From: Corynebacterium kroppenstedtii
GTDB taxonomy: Bacteria; Actinomycetota; Actinomycetes; Mycobacteriales; Mycobacteriaceae
Reading direction: 5' to 3'
Length of the DNA stretch: 64,000 nucleotides
Assembly (NCBI RefSeq): GCF_003243515.1
Contig: NZ_QFRA01000009.1
Coordinates: forward strand, 1 to 64,000
Within the stretch, counting starts at the first letter, position 1. The number at the start of each line of letters is the position of its first letter. Made by a program: the position numbers and the translations under genes. A model generated the notes under the pieces. It was not told the DNA's origin, searched no databases, and worked only from the letters and a program-made list of their open reading frames with translations. Below, one piece after another: positions 34,225 to 43,295 of this stretch.

Positions 34225-35097
34225 CTATTTATGGTTCTTTTTTAACCTCGTCACCGTGGCGCGCGCAGTCACTGTCATCGAGTCAGGCAAGGCCGCAATT
34301 CTCTCCTTTAAATCCTCCGGACGAATGTGCCGAGCAGACGGGCTCATCCCCACCTGAGCTTCAATAGCATCGCGACCCAGATTCATCTCGAATTCAACCT
34401 CTTCAGGCTCGCCATCAGGGGTAAGGTGCCCCGACGCCTGATGAATCATTCGGTGAACTTTGTTCTTTTCAACGTCAATAATTCCAAGGGGCTCGCGAAG
34501 CTCAGCTAAATGACCGAGCGCAGCTGTCAAAACAACAACTTGTCCTTCGTCGGTAAGAACTCGCGCAAATTCTTCCGCGTTACGAGGCGCGAAAACAACG
34601 GTAATCGTGTCGATGGACTTATCTTTGACGGGAAGCCGTGACCACGCATCAGCAATAACAGCTCCCACACGAGGATGGCAGCCCGCGATGCGCTTAGCAG
34701 CAGGAACGGAAACGTCAATGCCGATTCCGCGCGAGCCCGGAACGGCGTCGAGTGTGTGGGCTAAGTAATAGCCGGTCCCCGCGCCCACTTCCATGACGAC
34801 AGGATGCTCATGATCGCCTACCCCCGCATCATCGAGGACATCCTGCACATTCCCCGTCACGGCCTCGACGAATGGGCCAAAATGGCCACTGGCAAGAAAT
34901 TTTTCGCGGGCCTGAATCATCGAGGCATCGTCGCCCTTATATCTCAGGCCGCGGCCACCCACAAGGGATACATACCCCTGGCGGGCAACGTCGTAACTGT
35001 GGCCTGTATCAGAGACAAGGGTGGCTAAATTACCGCCATCGTGGAGCAAAGAGCCGTCGATGGGGTCAGATAAAACATCAAGAACGTCGGAGAGCAA
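34225..35097 (-). CDS. RlmA-like rRNA guanine methyltransferase
   Basis: The product is 290 residues. The order matches RlmA: an N-terminal small domain (HSYDVARQGYVSLVGG), the linker ASMIQAREKFLASGHFGPF, a SAM-binding domain (VVMEVGAGTGYYLAHTLD, GIGIDVSVPAAKRIA, ITVVFAPRNAEEFARVL) and a C-terminal domain. RlmA methylates G745/G748 of 23S rRNA. The four zinc-binding cysteines of the E. coli N-terminal domain are absent here (PIDGSLLHDGGN instead). The family is clear; the target base is not. Confidence 0.83.
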   Translation of the reverse strand: MLSDVLDVLSDPIDGSLLHDGGNLATLVSDTGHSYDVARQGYVSLVGGRGLRYKGDDASMIQAREKFLASGHFGPFVEAVTGNVQDVLDDAGVGDHEHPVVMEVGAGTGYYLAHTLDAVPGSRGIGIDVSVPAAKRIAGCHPRVGAVIADAWSRLPVKDKSIDTITVVFAPRNAEEFARVLTDEGQVVVLTAALGHLAELREPLGIIDVEKNKVHRMIHQASGHLTPDGEPEEVEFEMNLGRDAIEAQVGMSPSARHIRPEDLKERIAALPDSMTVTARATVTRLKKNHK

Positions 35098-35173
35098 GGT
35101 CTACCTCATCTTCAATCGATAACGTGTGGACTCTACTCTAGCCAGCGCACCAGACATCAGACGATTACTGTAC

Positions 35174-35341
35174 CTAACCAGCAGCTTCTGATAATACCGA
35201 GGCAAGCTCACCGGCTTCCTCGTGGTTAAGTTCGACGACCAAACGGCCGCCACCGTCAGTTGGAATACGCATCACAATCTTGTGTCCTTCTTCAACTGCT
35301 TCCATCGGGCCATCACCGGTCCGGGGCTTCATTGCTGCCAT
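35174..35341 (-). CDS. DUF3117 small conserved protein
   Basis: The product is 55 residues, starting MAAMKPRTGDGPMEAVEEG and ending with a short sheet and helix (RLVVELNHEEAGELASVL). This is the highly conserved actinobacterial DUF3117. AAGGGA lies eight bases before the ATG at 35341 and fixes this start, although the frame is open much further upstream. Function unknown. In mycobacteria it also lies near glgA/glgC. Confidence 0.9.
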   Translation of the reverse strand: MAAMKPRTGDGPMEAVEEGHKIVMRIPTDGGGRLVVELNHEEAGELASVLSEAAG

Positions 35342-35651
35342 GGGCGAAATCCCTTCACTATAAAAAGCTTGATAACTCCAGAGTAGCCCTGTTTTCCCGA
35401 CAACGTTGCGACAACCGCCAATCCGGGCCTCTGCAGCCGTGCTCCTACCTCCCGATGCCTTTGCCGACACCGTTCCCGACGCTTCGATTTTTTGCGCTTT
35501 TCTTACGCTTGTCCTGTGGACGGTTCGTCTTCGCGGAGTGCAAATGCCCAGAGTGTTGGTGGTGGTCGTCAACGTGTGCGTCCCCGGAGTGTGACACCTC
35601 TCCATGATCTGCAGCTGCAGCTGATCCATGCGTGGACTGAATCCCGTCCGG
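35342..35651. other. Region between the DivIVA-like gene and DUF3117
   Basis: No separate gene is supported. On the minus strand the DivIVA-like frame stays open for 68 codons after its TAA, down to TAG at 35445-35447, with Ser/His/Asp- then Lys/Arg-rich content. Nearer the DUF3117 start the sequence is AT-richer and should hold its promoter. Confidence 0.4.
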
Positions 35652-36059
35652 TTAGAGCCCCATATGTGCACTTCCTGTGTTCGCTGTGCCCTCAGAAGCG
35701 TCCGCGTCGTTATTGAACGCCGTGCCAGCACCCGAAGCCTTCAACTGTTCTTCTGCGTCATCAGCACGACGTCGATAACGATCGCGGTGGTGCTCCAGCT
35801 CGATCATGTGTTCCTTGGCGCGTTGCAGCGCCATATCAACTTCGCTCGGCGAATAACCGCGGAAGGACAAGGAAAAGCGCATCGTCGACAATTCATCGGG
35901 ACCAACAGTGGCCCCGGACTCTAAGTCCTTCCGCTCATCAGGGCGTTCGGCGGGGCCTAAATCTTCTCCCCGACCAAACAACGAGGAAAATACCCACCAC
36001 AAACCGGCAGAGACAACGATGAGGACAACGAGGGTCACGATCCAATACAGCACGTGCAT
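35652..36059 (-). CDS. DivIVA-domain membrane protein
   Basis: The product is 135 residues. One N-terminal membrane helix (about 4-28) is followed by a DivIVA-type segment (MRFSLSFRGYSPSEVDMALQRAKEHMIELEHHRDRYR) with coiled-coil character and a low-complexity tail. DivIVA-type proteins bind curved membrane or organise growth sites; this small anchored version is found in the same neighbourhood in mycobacteria (near folP2 and DUF3117). After the TAA the same frame stays open for 68 more codons, so the natural protein could be longer. Confidence 0.78.
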   Translation of the reverse strand: MHVLYWIVTLVVLIVVSAGLWWVFSSLFGRGEDLGPAERPDERKDLESGATVGPDELSTMRFSLSFRGYSPSEVDMALQRAKEHMIELEHHRDRYRRRADDAEEQLKASGAGTAFNNDADASEGTANTGSAHMGL

Positions 36060-36091
36060 AGTCTACTGATTGCCGCGCGTTCGATATGTTC

Positions 36092-37036
36092 TCACTCCAC
36101 ACCGCGAGTGGTCGCATACGGAGGAATAATGCCTTGCACGGCCAATGCCATGCGGCACGCATCCAGGTTTTCGGCCACTTCGTGAACACGAAATACGGAC
36201 ACACCCTGGGCCGCTGCCAGGGCAGTTGCCGCCAGGGTTCCAGCCAATCGCTGATCCACCGGACGCCCGACAGTTTCTCCCACAAAGTCCTTATTTGATA
36301 GGGCCATAAGCACCGGCCACCCCACCGACACGAGGTCTCGAGCATGACGCACTAGAGCCAAACTATGGAAAGTGTTCTTTCCGAAATCGTGAGTTGGGTC
36401 GATGAGGACTTTATCCTCGGGAACGCCGCATTTCACCGCGTGTTCTGCGCCCTGTGTCGTGAAACGGATAACGTCCCCGACTAGGTCGTCATAATGAACG
36501 CGACGTGGCAACGTGCGCGGCTCCATCCCTCCCGTGTGCGAGCACACATAGCCCCGGTGATAATGGCCAGCGACTTCGACGAGCTCGGGGTCTGCGCCTG
36601 CCCACGTATCGTTAATCAGGTCCGCACCAGCGGTAATTGCGGCCTCGCCGACCGGTGCACGGTAGGTATCCACACTGATGTGGACCGAAGGGAACTCCTC
36701 ACGCACAGCAGCGACGAAGGGCACTACCCTATCGATCTCCTCGGCGATCGAGACAGGATCGCCCCGGCCCGCTTTGACACCACCGATGTCGATAATCTCC
36801 GCGCCGGCGTCGACGCACCTTCTCACCCGCGCCAGAGCTGCGTCGTCGGTAAACGTTGCTCCCTTGTCATAAAAAGAGTCGGGAGTGCGGTTAACAATCG
36901 CCATCATCGCTGGTAGATCGCTAGATTGATAAAAACTGCGGGGGTGGTCGCCAGGGCCCGACGCGTTACTTCCCCCTTGGGTGGTGGCGGAATCCGACTC
37001 CCCGCGACGGGACTCTGCCCCGTGATGATTATGCAT
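36092..37036 (-). CDS. folP2: Dihydropteroate synthase paralogue (FolP2 type)
   Basis: The product is 314 residues. The TIM-barrel family motifs are MAIVNRTPDSFYDKGATF, EIIDIGGVKAGRGD, SVDTYRAPV, DLINDTW and LIDPTHDFGKN. Compared with true DHPS, the first motif reads VNRTPDSF rather than VNVTPDSF and the second GGVKAGRG rather than GGESTRPG, as in mycobacterial FolP2, which is not thought to be the main folate enzyme. The role is therefore uncertain. The ATG at 37036 overlaps the LOG gene stop by eight bases; ATGs at 37054 and 37111 are alternatives. Confidence 0.85.
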   Translation of the reverse strand: MHNHHGAESRRGESDSATTQGGSNASGPGDHPRSFYQSSDLPAMMAIVNRTPDSFYDKGATFTDDAALARVRRCVDAGAEIIDIGGVKAGRGDPVSIAEEIDRVVPFVAAVREEFPSVHISVDTYRAPVGEAAITAGADLINDTWAGADPELVEVAGHYHRGYVCSHTGGMEPRTLPRRVHYDDLVGDVIRFTTQGAEHAVKCGVPEDKVLIDPTHDFGKNTFHSLALVRHARDLVSVGWPVLMALSNKDFVGETVGRPVDQRLAGTLAATALAAAQGVSVFRVHEVAENLDACRMALAVQGIIPPYATTRGVE

Positions 37037-37985
37037 CACGAGAGGAGCCACCATCAGAGGGATCATGGTCACCAGAGGAGTCCTCGCCAGACGGATCGCC
37101 GTCCTCAGCAAGCTTTCCTACACTGCGCAAAATTCCAGCCCGCTGCGAATGAGAAAGACTGTTTTCCTCTAACCGACGCCCCAATTCCTCCACGAAACCT
37201 TCGTGCTTCGTCGTAATGTAGCCGACGGCCTCCTCGACGTCGTCCGTCACGAGGAAGAGATCTGGATCTTCGGGCGACACCATCTTTTCACTAATCAGGC
37301 GATCCCGAATCCAGTCCACCAAGCCCGACCAGAACTCGGTCCCGATCAGCACAATGGGGTATCGAGTCACCTTCCCGGTTTGGACCAGAACCAGAGCTTC
37401 GAAGAGCTCGTCCATCGTCCCGAAACCACCCGGGAGGCACACGAATGCCTGGGAATACTTCAGGAACATTGTCTTGCGCACGAAGAAGTAGCGGAAATTC
37501 AAACCAAGGTTGACCCAGGCATTCAAATTCTGCTCATGGGGTAGCTCAATGCCCAGGCCAATGGATAATCCGCCCGCTTCCGCGCACCCGCGGTTCGCTG
37601 CTTCCATCAGCCCCGGGCCACCGCCGGTGATGACACCGTACCCGGCTTCGTGCAGGGCACGCCCGACCTCAACGCCTTTTTTATAGTACGGCGAATCTAC
37701 TTCTGCGCGTGCCGAACCAAATACGGTGACCGCGCGGGGAATCTCGGCAAGAGCACCGAATCCTTCAACGAATTCACTTTGAATACGCAGAACACGCCAC
37801 GGATCGGTGTGTAGCCAATCCGCATCCTTCTGAACGTCCAGAAGGCGCTGGTCAGTTGTAGATCGTGCGTGAGTGCGGTCATGCGCTTTACCACCGCGGT
37901 CGCGGAACACCACTGGGCCACGGAACCGCAGGTGGCCTCGATCGTCGTCCTTCCCGCCCATCATGCGGGATGTCTTACGCCCCAT
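37029..37985 (-). CDS. LOG family protein (TIGR00730)
   Basis: The product is 318 residues. The LOG signature motifs are complete: GGGPGLMEAANRGC and PGGFGTMDELFEAL, preceded by AVTVFGSAR. Proteins of this family release cytokinin-type bases from their ribotides (phosphoribohydrolase); bacterial members may act on AMP-like nucleotides. Long charged N- and C-terminal tails flank the domain, and the C-terminus is Asp/Ser-rich. Overlap with folP2 suggests coupled translation. Confidence 0.9.
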   Translation of the reverse strand: MGRKTSRMMGGKDDDRGHLRFRGPVVFRDRGGKAHDRTHARSTTDQRLLDVQKDADWLHTDPWRVLRIQSEFVEGFGALAEIPRAVTVFGSARAEVDSPYYKKGVEVGRALHEAGYGVITGGGPGLMEAANRGCAEAGGLSIGLGIELPHEQNLNAWVNLGLNFRYFFVRKTMFLKYSQAFVCLPGGFGTMDELFEALVLVQTGKVTRYPIVLIGTEFWSGLVDWIRDRLISEKMVSPEDPDLFLVTDDVEEAVGYITTKHEGFVEELGRRLEENSLSHSQRAGILRSVGKLAEDGDPSGEDSSGDHDPSDGGSSRDA

Positions 37986-38001
37986 CGTGCTGTCCTTCCC
38001 G

Positions 38002-39135
38002 TCACTTACTCGTCAGATAAGCCATGATCTGGTCTGTTACGCCGGTGATCATCTCTACCGGGCACTGCTCATCTTTTTTATGAGCAAAGGCCGGATCACC
38101 CGGGCCAAAATTCACCGCAGGAATTCCCATCGCAGCAAAGCGCGCAACGTCCGTCCACCCGTATTTCGCGCGAACATTCCCACCGGTCACGTCAATGAGT
38201 TCAGTAGCGGCGGCATGGTGCAAGCCCGGTAGCGCACCCGGGGATTCGTCGTCGATATCAAGACGGAAACCAGGCTCCGGATTATTCGGAGTGCCGACGC
38301 CGATAATCGCGAAGGTCTCATCCAACGCTTGCTGTGTCGACTTTCCCGGCGCGAAACGGTAGTTCACGAACATCCACGCCTCGTCGGGAATCGTGTTCGT
38401 CGCCACTCCCGATTCGCACATCACGATGTTGAAGCCCTCGTGGTACTCCAAGCCGTCGATCTCGACGATTTTGTCCCCGTCGTGGGCAGCAGCACGCGCG
38501 ATGACCGGGGCTAGCTTGTGCATGGCATTGTCCCCCAGCCACGATCGGGCCGAGTGGGCGCGCTCGCCCAAGGCGGTCACTTTGACGCGGACACTGCCTT
38601 GGCATCCCGCCTCGATCACAGCACCCGAGGGCTCGCCCAAGATGGCGATATCGCCCTGCAACCACTCGGGGGAATGTTCAGCTAATTTCCTCAGCCCATT
38701 TTCTGTGGCCGCGATTTCCTCCGCCTCATACATGATGATCGTCATGTCGCGGGTCAGGTCTGGTGACTCGGCTAATTGGGCAAAGGCGTGGAGGAAGACC
38801 GCATCGCCCGACTTCATGTCGACGGTTCCACAGCCGAAAAGTGTGTCGCGGCCGTCCTTGTCCGCGCCCCGTGTGGAGGGAACGTTGTCGGCAATCGGCA
38901 CAGTGTCCAGGTGGCCTGCCAACACCACACGCGACGGCAAACCGCGGTTAGTTTTGGCCATCACGATGTTATTAAAACGCTCAACCGTTATGCCATTCGC
39001 CTCGTCGGAGGACGCAGCAACGGCTCGCAGCGCTGCCTCGACGGCGTCGGCAATATTTTTTTCATTCTTAGAGACACTCTCAATGTCAACAAGTGCCCTG
39101 GTGAGATCAATAGGGTGCTGGGTCAGGTCAATCAC
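38002..39135 (-). CDS. dapE: Succinyl-diaminopimelate desuccinylase
   Basis: The product is 377 residues. This M20-type metallohydrolase splits N-succinyl-LL-diaminopimelate in lysine and cell-wall precursor synthesis. Visible are the metal and catalytic motifs LAGHLDTVP, FGCGTVDMKSGDAV and MYEAEEIAATENG, and a late metal ligand region near FGPGDPAFAHKKDE. The gene stands apart from but close to dapD, with a permease gene between them. The start at 39135 gives the usual N-terminus. Confidence 0.94.
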   Translation of the reverse strand: MIDLTQHPIDLTRALVDIESVSKNEKNIADAVEAALRAVAASSDEANGITVERFNNIVMAKTNRGLPSRVVLAGHLDTVPIADNVPSTRGADKDGRDTLFGCGTVDMKSGDAVFLHAFAQLAESPDLTRDMTIIMYEAEEIAATENGLRKLAEHSPEWLQGDIAILGEPSGAVIEAGCQGSVRVKVTALGERAHSARSWLGDNAMHKLAPVIARAAAHDGDKIVEIDGLEYHEGFNIVMCESGVATNTIPDEAWMFVNYRFAPGKSTQQALDETFAIIGVGTPNNPEPGFRLDIDDESPGALPGLHHAAATELIDVTGGNVRAKYGWTDVARFAAMGIPAVNFGPGDPAFAHKKDEQCPVEMITGVTDQIMAYLTSK

Positions 39136-39314
39136 GCCACCAGACTAACCGCCGGGGCGGACACGCGCATGCGCGATGTATTCGCGCGGGATTCCCGTAC
39201 TTGACCGACGCTGTGGTTACCCCTGAGTAACGAACCGGCTATTCTGAACAGATCGAATAGATGTATCAGCATGGGCGCGTAGCTCACTGCTCCCCCAATA
39301 CCAAAGGGCACTTC

Positions 39315-40718
39315 ATGACGAACAATGCTTCACAGGGCGATGAATCTTCCGATTCCACCTCGCAACTGGGACATGGGTTGAAAGTTCGGCACCTCACGAT
39401 GATGGGGTTGGGATCTGCCATCGGCGCAGGGCTCTTCCTTGGAACAGGCGTCGGCATTAAAGCCGCGGGACCGGCAGTCTTGATTTCCTATATTGTTGCC
39501 GGATTCCTTGTTGTTCTGGTGATGCGGATGCTGGGTGAGCTCGGTGCCGCCCGCCCCAATACAGGAACATTCTCTGCATATTCCCGACAAGCTTTCGGTC
39601 AATGGGCCGGCTTCTCTACCGGCTGGTTGTACTGGTTCATGCTGGTCATGGTCATGGGCGCCGAAATCACCGGTGCCGGTGCGTTTATTGGTAATTGGTT
39701 CGGTGTCGACGGCTGGATTCCAGCGCTCGTCTGCGTCATCATCTTCACCTTCATCAACATGGCTAAAGTCCGTGGTTTCGGTGAATTCGAATACTGGTTC
39801 GCGTTTATCAAAGTCGCGGTCATTATCTTCTTCCTGGTCGTCGGCGTTCTTCTGATCTTCGGGCTTCTCCCCGGGCACGCCATGGTCGGATTTGAGCATG
39901 TGAGGGAATCCGGTTTCGCCCCGAACGGAGTGGGCGGAATCGCTGCCGGGCTGCTGGCCGTCGCCTTCGCTTTCGGTGGAATTGAAATTGTGACCATCGC
40001 GGCTGCTGAGTCTGAGAACCCCAGCCGTGCCGTCGCCACCGCTGTGCGCTCGGTTATTTTGCGTATCTCGGTGTTCTACCTGGGATCTGTGCTGGTCATT
40101 ATCTTCCTGCTTCCCTATTCAACCTTGGGCCAGGCAGAAGGCGCCGCCGATTCCCCCTTCACTCGCGTCCTCGCCCAAGCCGACATCCCCGGTGTCGTTG
40201 GGTTCATGGAAATAATCATCACGTTGGCGCTGTTGTCGGCATTTAACGCGCAGATTTACGCAACCTCCCGCGTGATCTACGCCATGTCCAAAGAGGGCGA
40301 CGGACTGAAATTCTTCACCGCGACGAACCACGAGGGCGTCCCTACGCGCGCGGTGTACCTCTCCATGGCGCTGGCCTACTTATCCGTGGCGCTTCAGGTT
40401 TGGGGCCCGGCGAACCTCATCGAGTTGTTCTTCAACATCGTCGGCGGTTCGCTCTTGGTGCTCTGGTTCATGATCGCCGCCTCAGAGATCAAACTGCGGC
40501 CCGAAATGGAAGCAGAAGGCACACTCCCTGTGAAAATGTGGGGATATCCGTACATGAGTTATGTCGCGCTGATTGGTCTGCTGGCATTGACCGTTCTCAT
40601 GCTTTTCGACAACTCAGCGCGCCCCCAAGTCATCGCCGTTGGTGTATTCTTCGCCGCACTGGTTGCTTTGTCGGCCGTCGCTCGTCGTCGGAATGCGTCG
40701 GCGGTTCCCGCGAAGTAG
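39315..40718 (+). CDS. Amino-acid permease (APC superfamily)
   Basis: The product is 467 residues with about 12 membrane helices. The first helix carries the family motif MMGLGSAIGAGLFLGTG, and the consensus later shows AFAFGGIEIVTIAAAESENPSRA. It is predicted to take up an amino acid with protons; the exact substrate cannot be read. AAAGGG lies eight bases before the ATG at 39315, which I prefer over an upstream ATG at 39261 that adds 18 unlikely residues. It lies between dapE and dapD. Confidence 0.88.
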   Translation: MTNNASQGDESSDSTSQLGHGLKVRHLTMMGLGSAIGAGLFLGTGVGIKAAGPAVLISYIVAGFLVVLVMRMLGELGAARPNTGTFSAYSRQAFGQWAGFSTGWLYWFMLVMVMGAEITGAGAFIGNWFGVDGWIPALVCVIIFTFINMAKVRGFGEFEYWFAFIKVAVIIFFLVVGVLLIFGLLPGHAMVGFEHVRESGFAPNGVGGIAAGLLAVAFAFGGIEIVTIAAAESENPSRAVATAVRSVILRISVFYLGSVLVIIFLLPYSTLGQAEGAADSPFTRVLAQADIPGVVGFMEIIITLALLSAFNAQIYATSRVIYAMSKEGDGLKFFTATNHEGVPTRAVYLSMALAYLSVALQVWGPANLIELFFNIVGGSLLVLWFMIAASEIKLRPEMEAEGTLPVKMWGYPYMSYVALIGLLALTVLMLFDNSARPQVIAVGVFFAALVALSAVARRRNASAVPAK

Positions 40719-40771
40719 ACGCTTCACCGGGGCCACTGCGCACCTGGGTGTCGTGTGTCGCAACGCTTGGG

Positions 40772-40777
40772 TATTGT
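40772..40777 (+). promoter_or_regulatory. -10 box (TATTGT) of dapD, probable leaderless transcript
   Basis: TATTGT lies seven bases upstream of the ATG at 40785, which has no Shine-Dalgarno, so the upstream ATG at 40755 is unlikely to be used. Confidence 0.5.
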
Positions 40778-40784
40778 GGCCCCT

Positions 40785-41774
40785 ATGACTTCATTTTTAA
40801 CTACAGGTGCCATTGCCGATGGTCTTGCCACCATCACTGACGACGGAATCGTGCTGGATTCGTGGTTCCCGTCCCCGTCTCTCAGCGACGACATCAGCGA
40901 AACCACCACCACTGAGCTCGGCTCCGACGCTCCCGAGGAACTCGCTGCGGCGGCACACAGCGATGAGGATCGCCACGTGCGCCGTGTCGCGATCCGCACT
41001 CAGATTAAAGACCTCTCAACCCCGCCCACCGATGCTTACGACGCCTACTTGCGCCTTCACCTTTTATCTCACCGCATCGCACGCCCCCACACCGTGAACG
41101 TGGAGGGAATCTTCGGCAAGTTGACCAACGTCGTGTGGACGAATTACGGCCCCTGCTCCACCGAAAACTTCGAGTCGACGCGCGCGCGGCTATCAACCCG
41201 CGGCCCCGTCACCGTATTTTCCGTGGATAAATTCCCGCGCATGGTGGATTACGTCATGCCCAGCGGTGTTCGAATTGGCGACGCCGACCGTGTCCGCCTG
41301 GGGGCACACTTAGCGCCCGGGACCACGGTCATGCACGAGGGCTTCGTCAACTTCAACGCCGGCACACTCGGGCACTCCATGGTGGAGGGACGAATCTCCG
41401 GTGGCGTCGTCGTTGATGACGGCACCGATATCGGCGGTGGAGCCTCCATCATGGGGACGCTGTCCGGCGGCGGCAAAGAGGTCATCTCTATTGGGCAGCG
41501 CTGCCTCCTGGGCGCCAACTCTGGTGTCGGGATTTCCCTCGGCAATGACTGCGTTGTCGAAGCCGGGCTGTACATCACCTACGGCACTAAGGTCGTTGCC
41601 CGCGGGCCTGTTGCGGACGCCATGGGACTGAAGGATGGCTCACCGATTAAGGCCGCTCAGCTCTCCGGTGCGAACAACATCCTGTTCCGCCGCAATTCCC
41701 TGTCGGGATCCGTGGAGGCCGTCGCATGGCAGTCGTCCACGGTGACGCTGAACAACGACCTTCACGCGAACTAA
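40785..41774 (+). CDS. dapD: Tetrahydrodipicolinate N-succinyltransferase
   Basis: The product is 329 residues and adds succinyl from succinyl-CoA to tetrahydrodipicolinate in the diaminopimelate pathway. The C-terminal half is a left-handed beta-helix of hexapeptide repeats (GVRIGDADRVRLGAHLAPGT, SGGVVVDDGTDIGGGASIMG) and ends with the typical YITYGTKV. The N-terminal half is the actinobacterial-type domain (TTGAIADGLATI). Together with dapE and dapC in this window it gives most of the succinylase branch. Confidence 0.94.
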   Translation: MTSFLTTGAIADGLATITDDGIVLDSWFPSPSLSDDISETTTTELGSDAPEELAAAAHSDEDRHVRRVAIRTQIKDLSTPPTDAYDAYLRLHLLSHRIARPHTVNVEGIFGKLTNVVWTNYGPCSTENFESTRARLSTRGPVTVFSVDKFPRMVDYVMPSGVRIGDADRVRLGAHLAPGTTVMHEGFVNFNAGTLGHSMVEGRISGGVVVDDGTDIGGGASIMGTLSGGGKEVISIGQRCLLGANSGVGISLGNDCVVEAGLYITYGTKVVARGPVADAMGLKDGSPIKAAQLSGANNILFRRNSLSGSVEAVAWQSSTVTLNNDLHAN

Positions 41775-41797
41775 GCCATAAAGAGTTTTTGAAAGAC

Positions 41798-41998
41798 ATG
41801 GCGAAGCAAACCAAGTCCCCACGCCCCACCGAATTAGACCGAGCACAAACAACCAGTCTGATTGTTGTGCTGGTGGTGTGTGTGGCGTGTGCCTTCATTC
41901 CCTACACCGCGGTAAAAATTATCGCTGCGATTGTGATGATCAGCCTGGTCGTGGGGCTCGGCCTGCGGGTGTGGAGGGACAGATCAGGGCGCTGGTGA
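41798..41998 (+). CDS. Small membrane protein
   Basis: The product is 66 residues: a basic N-terminus, two hydrophobic segments (SLIVVLVVCVACAFIP; IIAAIVMISLVVGLGLRVW) and a short basic tail. GAAAG precedes the ATG at 41798. It follows dapD by 23 bases and probably shares its transcript. I recognise no family. Confidence 0.6.
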   Translation: MAKQTKSPRPTELDRAQTTSLIVVLVVCVACAFIPYTAVKIIAAIVMISLVVGLGLRVWRDRSGRW

Positions 41999-42006
41999 CC
42001 TAGCCC

Positions 42007-43155
42007 CTACCCCGCGATCCGCTGCGCTGCAGCGGTGATCTGATCATCGGTGCCCGTCAGCGCAACGCGGACGTACTTAACACCTTTCGGGCCGTAGAAT
42101 TCGCCCGGGGCCACGAGGATTCCGCGCTCTGCAAACCAATCGACGGTGTCACGGCATGGCTCGTCGCGAGTGGACCACAGGTACAGGCCGGCTTCGGAAT
42201 TGTCGATAGTAAACCCTGCCTCGCGAAGAGCCGCGGCGAGGATCTCACGACGGTTCCGGTAAATCTCCCGCTGAAGCTGCTCAAAGCCGTCATCCTTCAA
42301 AGCGGCAACAGTGGCAGCCTGAATCGGCTGGGGAACCATGAAACCCGCGTGTTTGCGGACCGCCAGCAGCTCGTGGGTGAGTTTCTCGTCGCCGGCCAAC
42401 CAACCCGAGCGGTACGACGCCATGTTCGACGTCTTCGATAGTGAATGAACCGCGATCAGGTTGGTTGTGTCCCCATCGCAAACATCGGGGTGAAGGAGGG
42501 ACACCGGTTGCGTGGGCCGTTCACCGCGAACACCGTTGGCATTCGTCGTCCAGCCCAGGCCGAGGTAACACTCATCAGAGACGACGATGACGTCACGTTC
42601 CCGAGCCCAGGACACAACTTTCCGTAGGTGCTCAAGGCCCAAGACCTTGCCCGTCGGGTTTGATGGCGAATTGATGTACATCAGCGTCGGCGCCTGCGGG
42701 CCGAGCTGGAATGTGGAATCCGCCCGGACAATCGACGCACTGGCCAACAACGCACCAACCTCATACGTCGGGTAGGCGAGCTCCGGAATCATGACGGTGT
42801 GCCCTTCACCCAAGCCCAAAAGATATGGCAGCCACGCAATCGCTTCCTTCGTCCCGATCACCGGCAAAACCTGCCGCTCAGGGTCAAGCGGGATGATGCC
42901 GTAGCGACGAGTCATCGCGTCGACAATGGTCTGCCTCAACTCCTGCGTGCCGACGGTTTGCGGATAGCCGGGGGCCCCTGAGTTTTCTGCCAGCCCCAGC
43001 TGAGCAGCAGGGGAAACCGGATCGACGGGTGTTCCCATCGACAAGTTGATGAACCCATCCGGGTGAGATTCGGCCTTCGCGCGAGCATCCGCGAGGGAAT
43101 CCCACGGGAAATCCGGAAGCAAAGACGAACGAACAATACGGGGCGGGTGCGCCAT
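42007..43155 (-). CDS. dapC: Succinyldiaminopimelate aminotransferase
   Basis: The product is 382 residues, a class I PLP-dependent aminotransferase. Visible are the N-terminal NLSMGTPVDP, the GYPQTVGTQELR loop, YINSPSNPTGK, VVSDECYLGLGW and SLSKTSNMASYRSGW, which contains the PLP-binding Lys. It converts N-succinyl-2-amino-6-oxopimelate to N-succinyl-diaminopimelate. GAGG lies six bases before the ATG at 43155; GTG at 43167 is an alternative. The fdxA-dapC pairing matches corynebacteria and mycobacteria. Confidence 0.92.
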   Translation of the reverse strand: MAHPPRIVRSSLLPDFPWDSLADARAKAESHPDGFINLSMGTPVDPVSPAAQLGLAENSGAPGYPQTVGTQELRQTIVDAMTRRYGIIPLDPERQVLPVIGTKEAIAWLPYLLGLGEGHTVMIPELAYPTYEVGALLASASIVRADSTFQLGPQAPTLMYINSPSNPTGKVLGLEHLRKVVSWARERDVIVVSDECYLGLGWTTNANGVRGERPTQPVSLLHPDVCDGDTTNLIAVHSLSKTSNMASYRSGWLAGDEKLTHELLAVRKHAGFMVPQPIQAATVAALKDDGFEQLQREIYRNRREILAAALREAGFTIDNSEAGLYLWSTRDEPCRDTVDWFAERGILVAPGEFYGPKGVKYVRVALTGTDDQITAAAQRIAG

Positions 43156-43201
43156 ACAAAGCCTCACAGCAGAAACGGACGCGACACAGGGACGCGAGTG
43201 G

Positions 43202-43241
43202 ACAGGAAGAAAAATACGATCACAGGAAGAAAAATACGATC
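43202..43241. repeat. Perfect tandem duplication of 20 bp
   Basis: The 20-base unit ACAGGAAGAAAAATACGATC occurs twice head to tail at 43202-43221 and 43222-43241. It lies in the short gap between fdxA and dapC and is followed by a weak hairpin (ATCGG...CCGAT). Copy number may vary between strains. Confidence 0.9.
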
Positions 43242-43295
43242 ATCGGATAGCCCGATACTATCCCAAAAATAGCGTTCGGGAACCCGAGTGAAATC

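Noticed and set aside
35174..35731. 185-codon frame including DUF3117
   Set aside because: Only the last 55 codons are conserved; the preceding part is non-conserved, and AAGGGA fixes the start at 35341.
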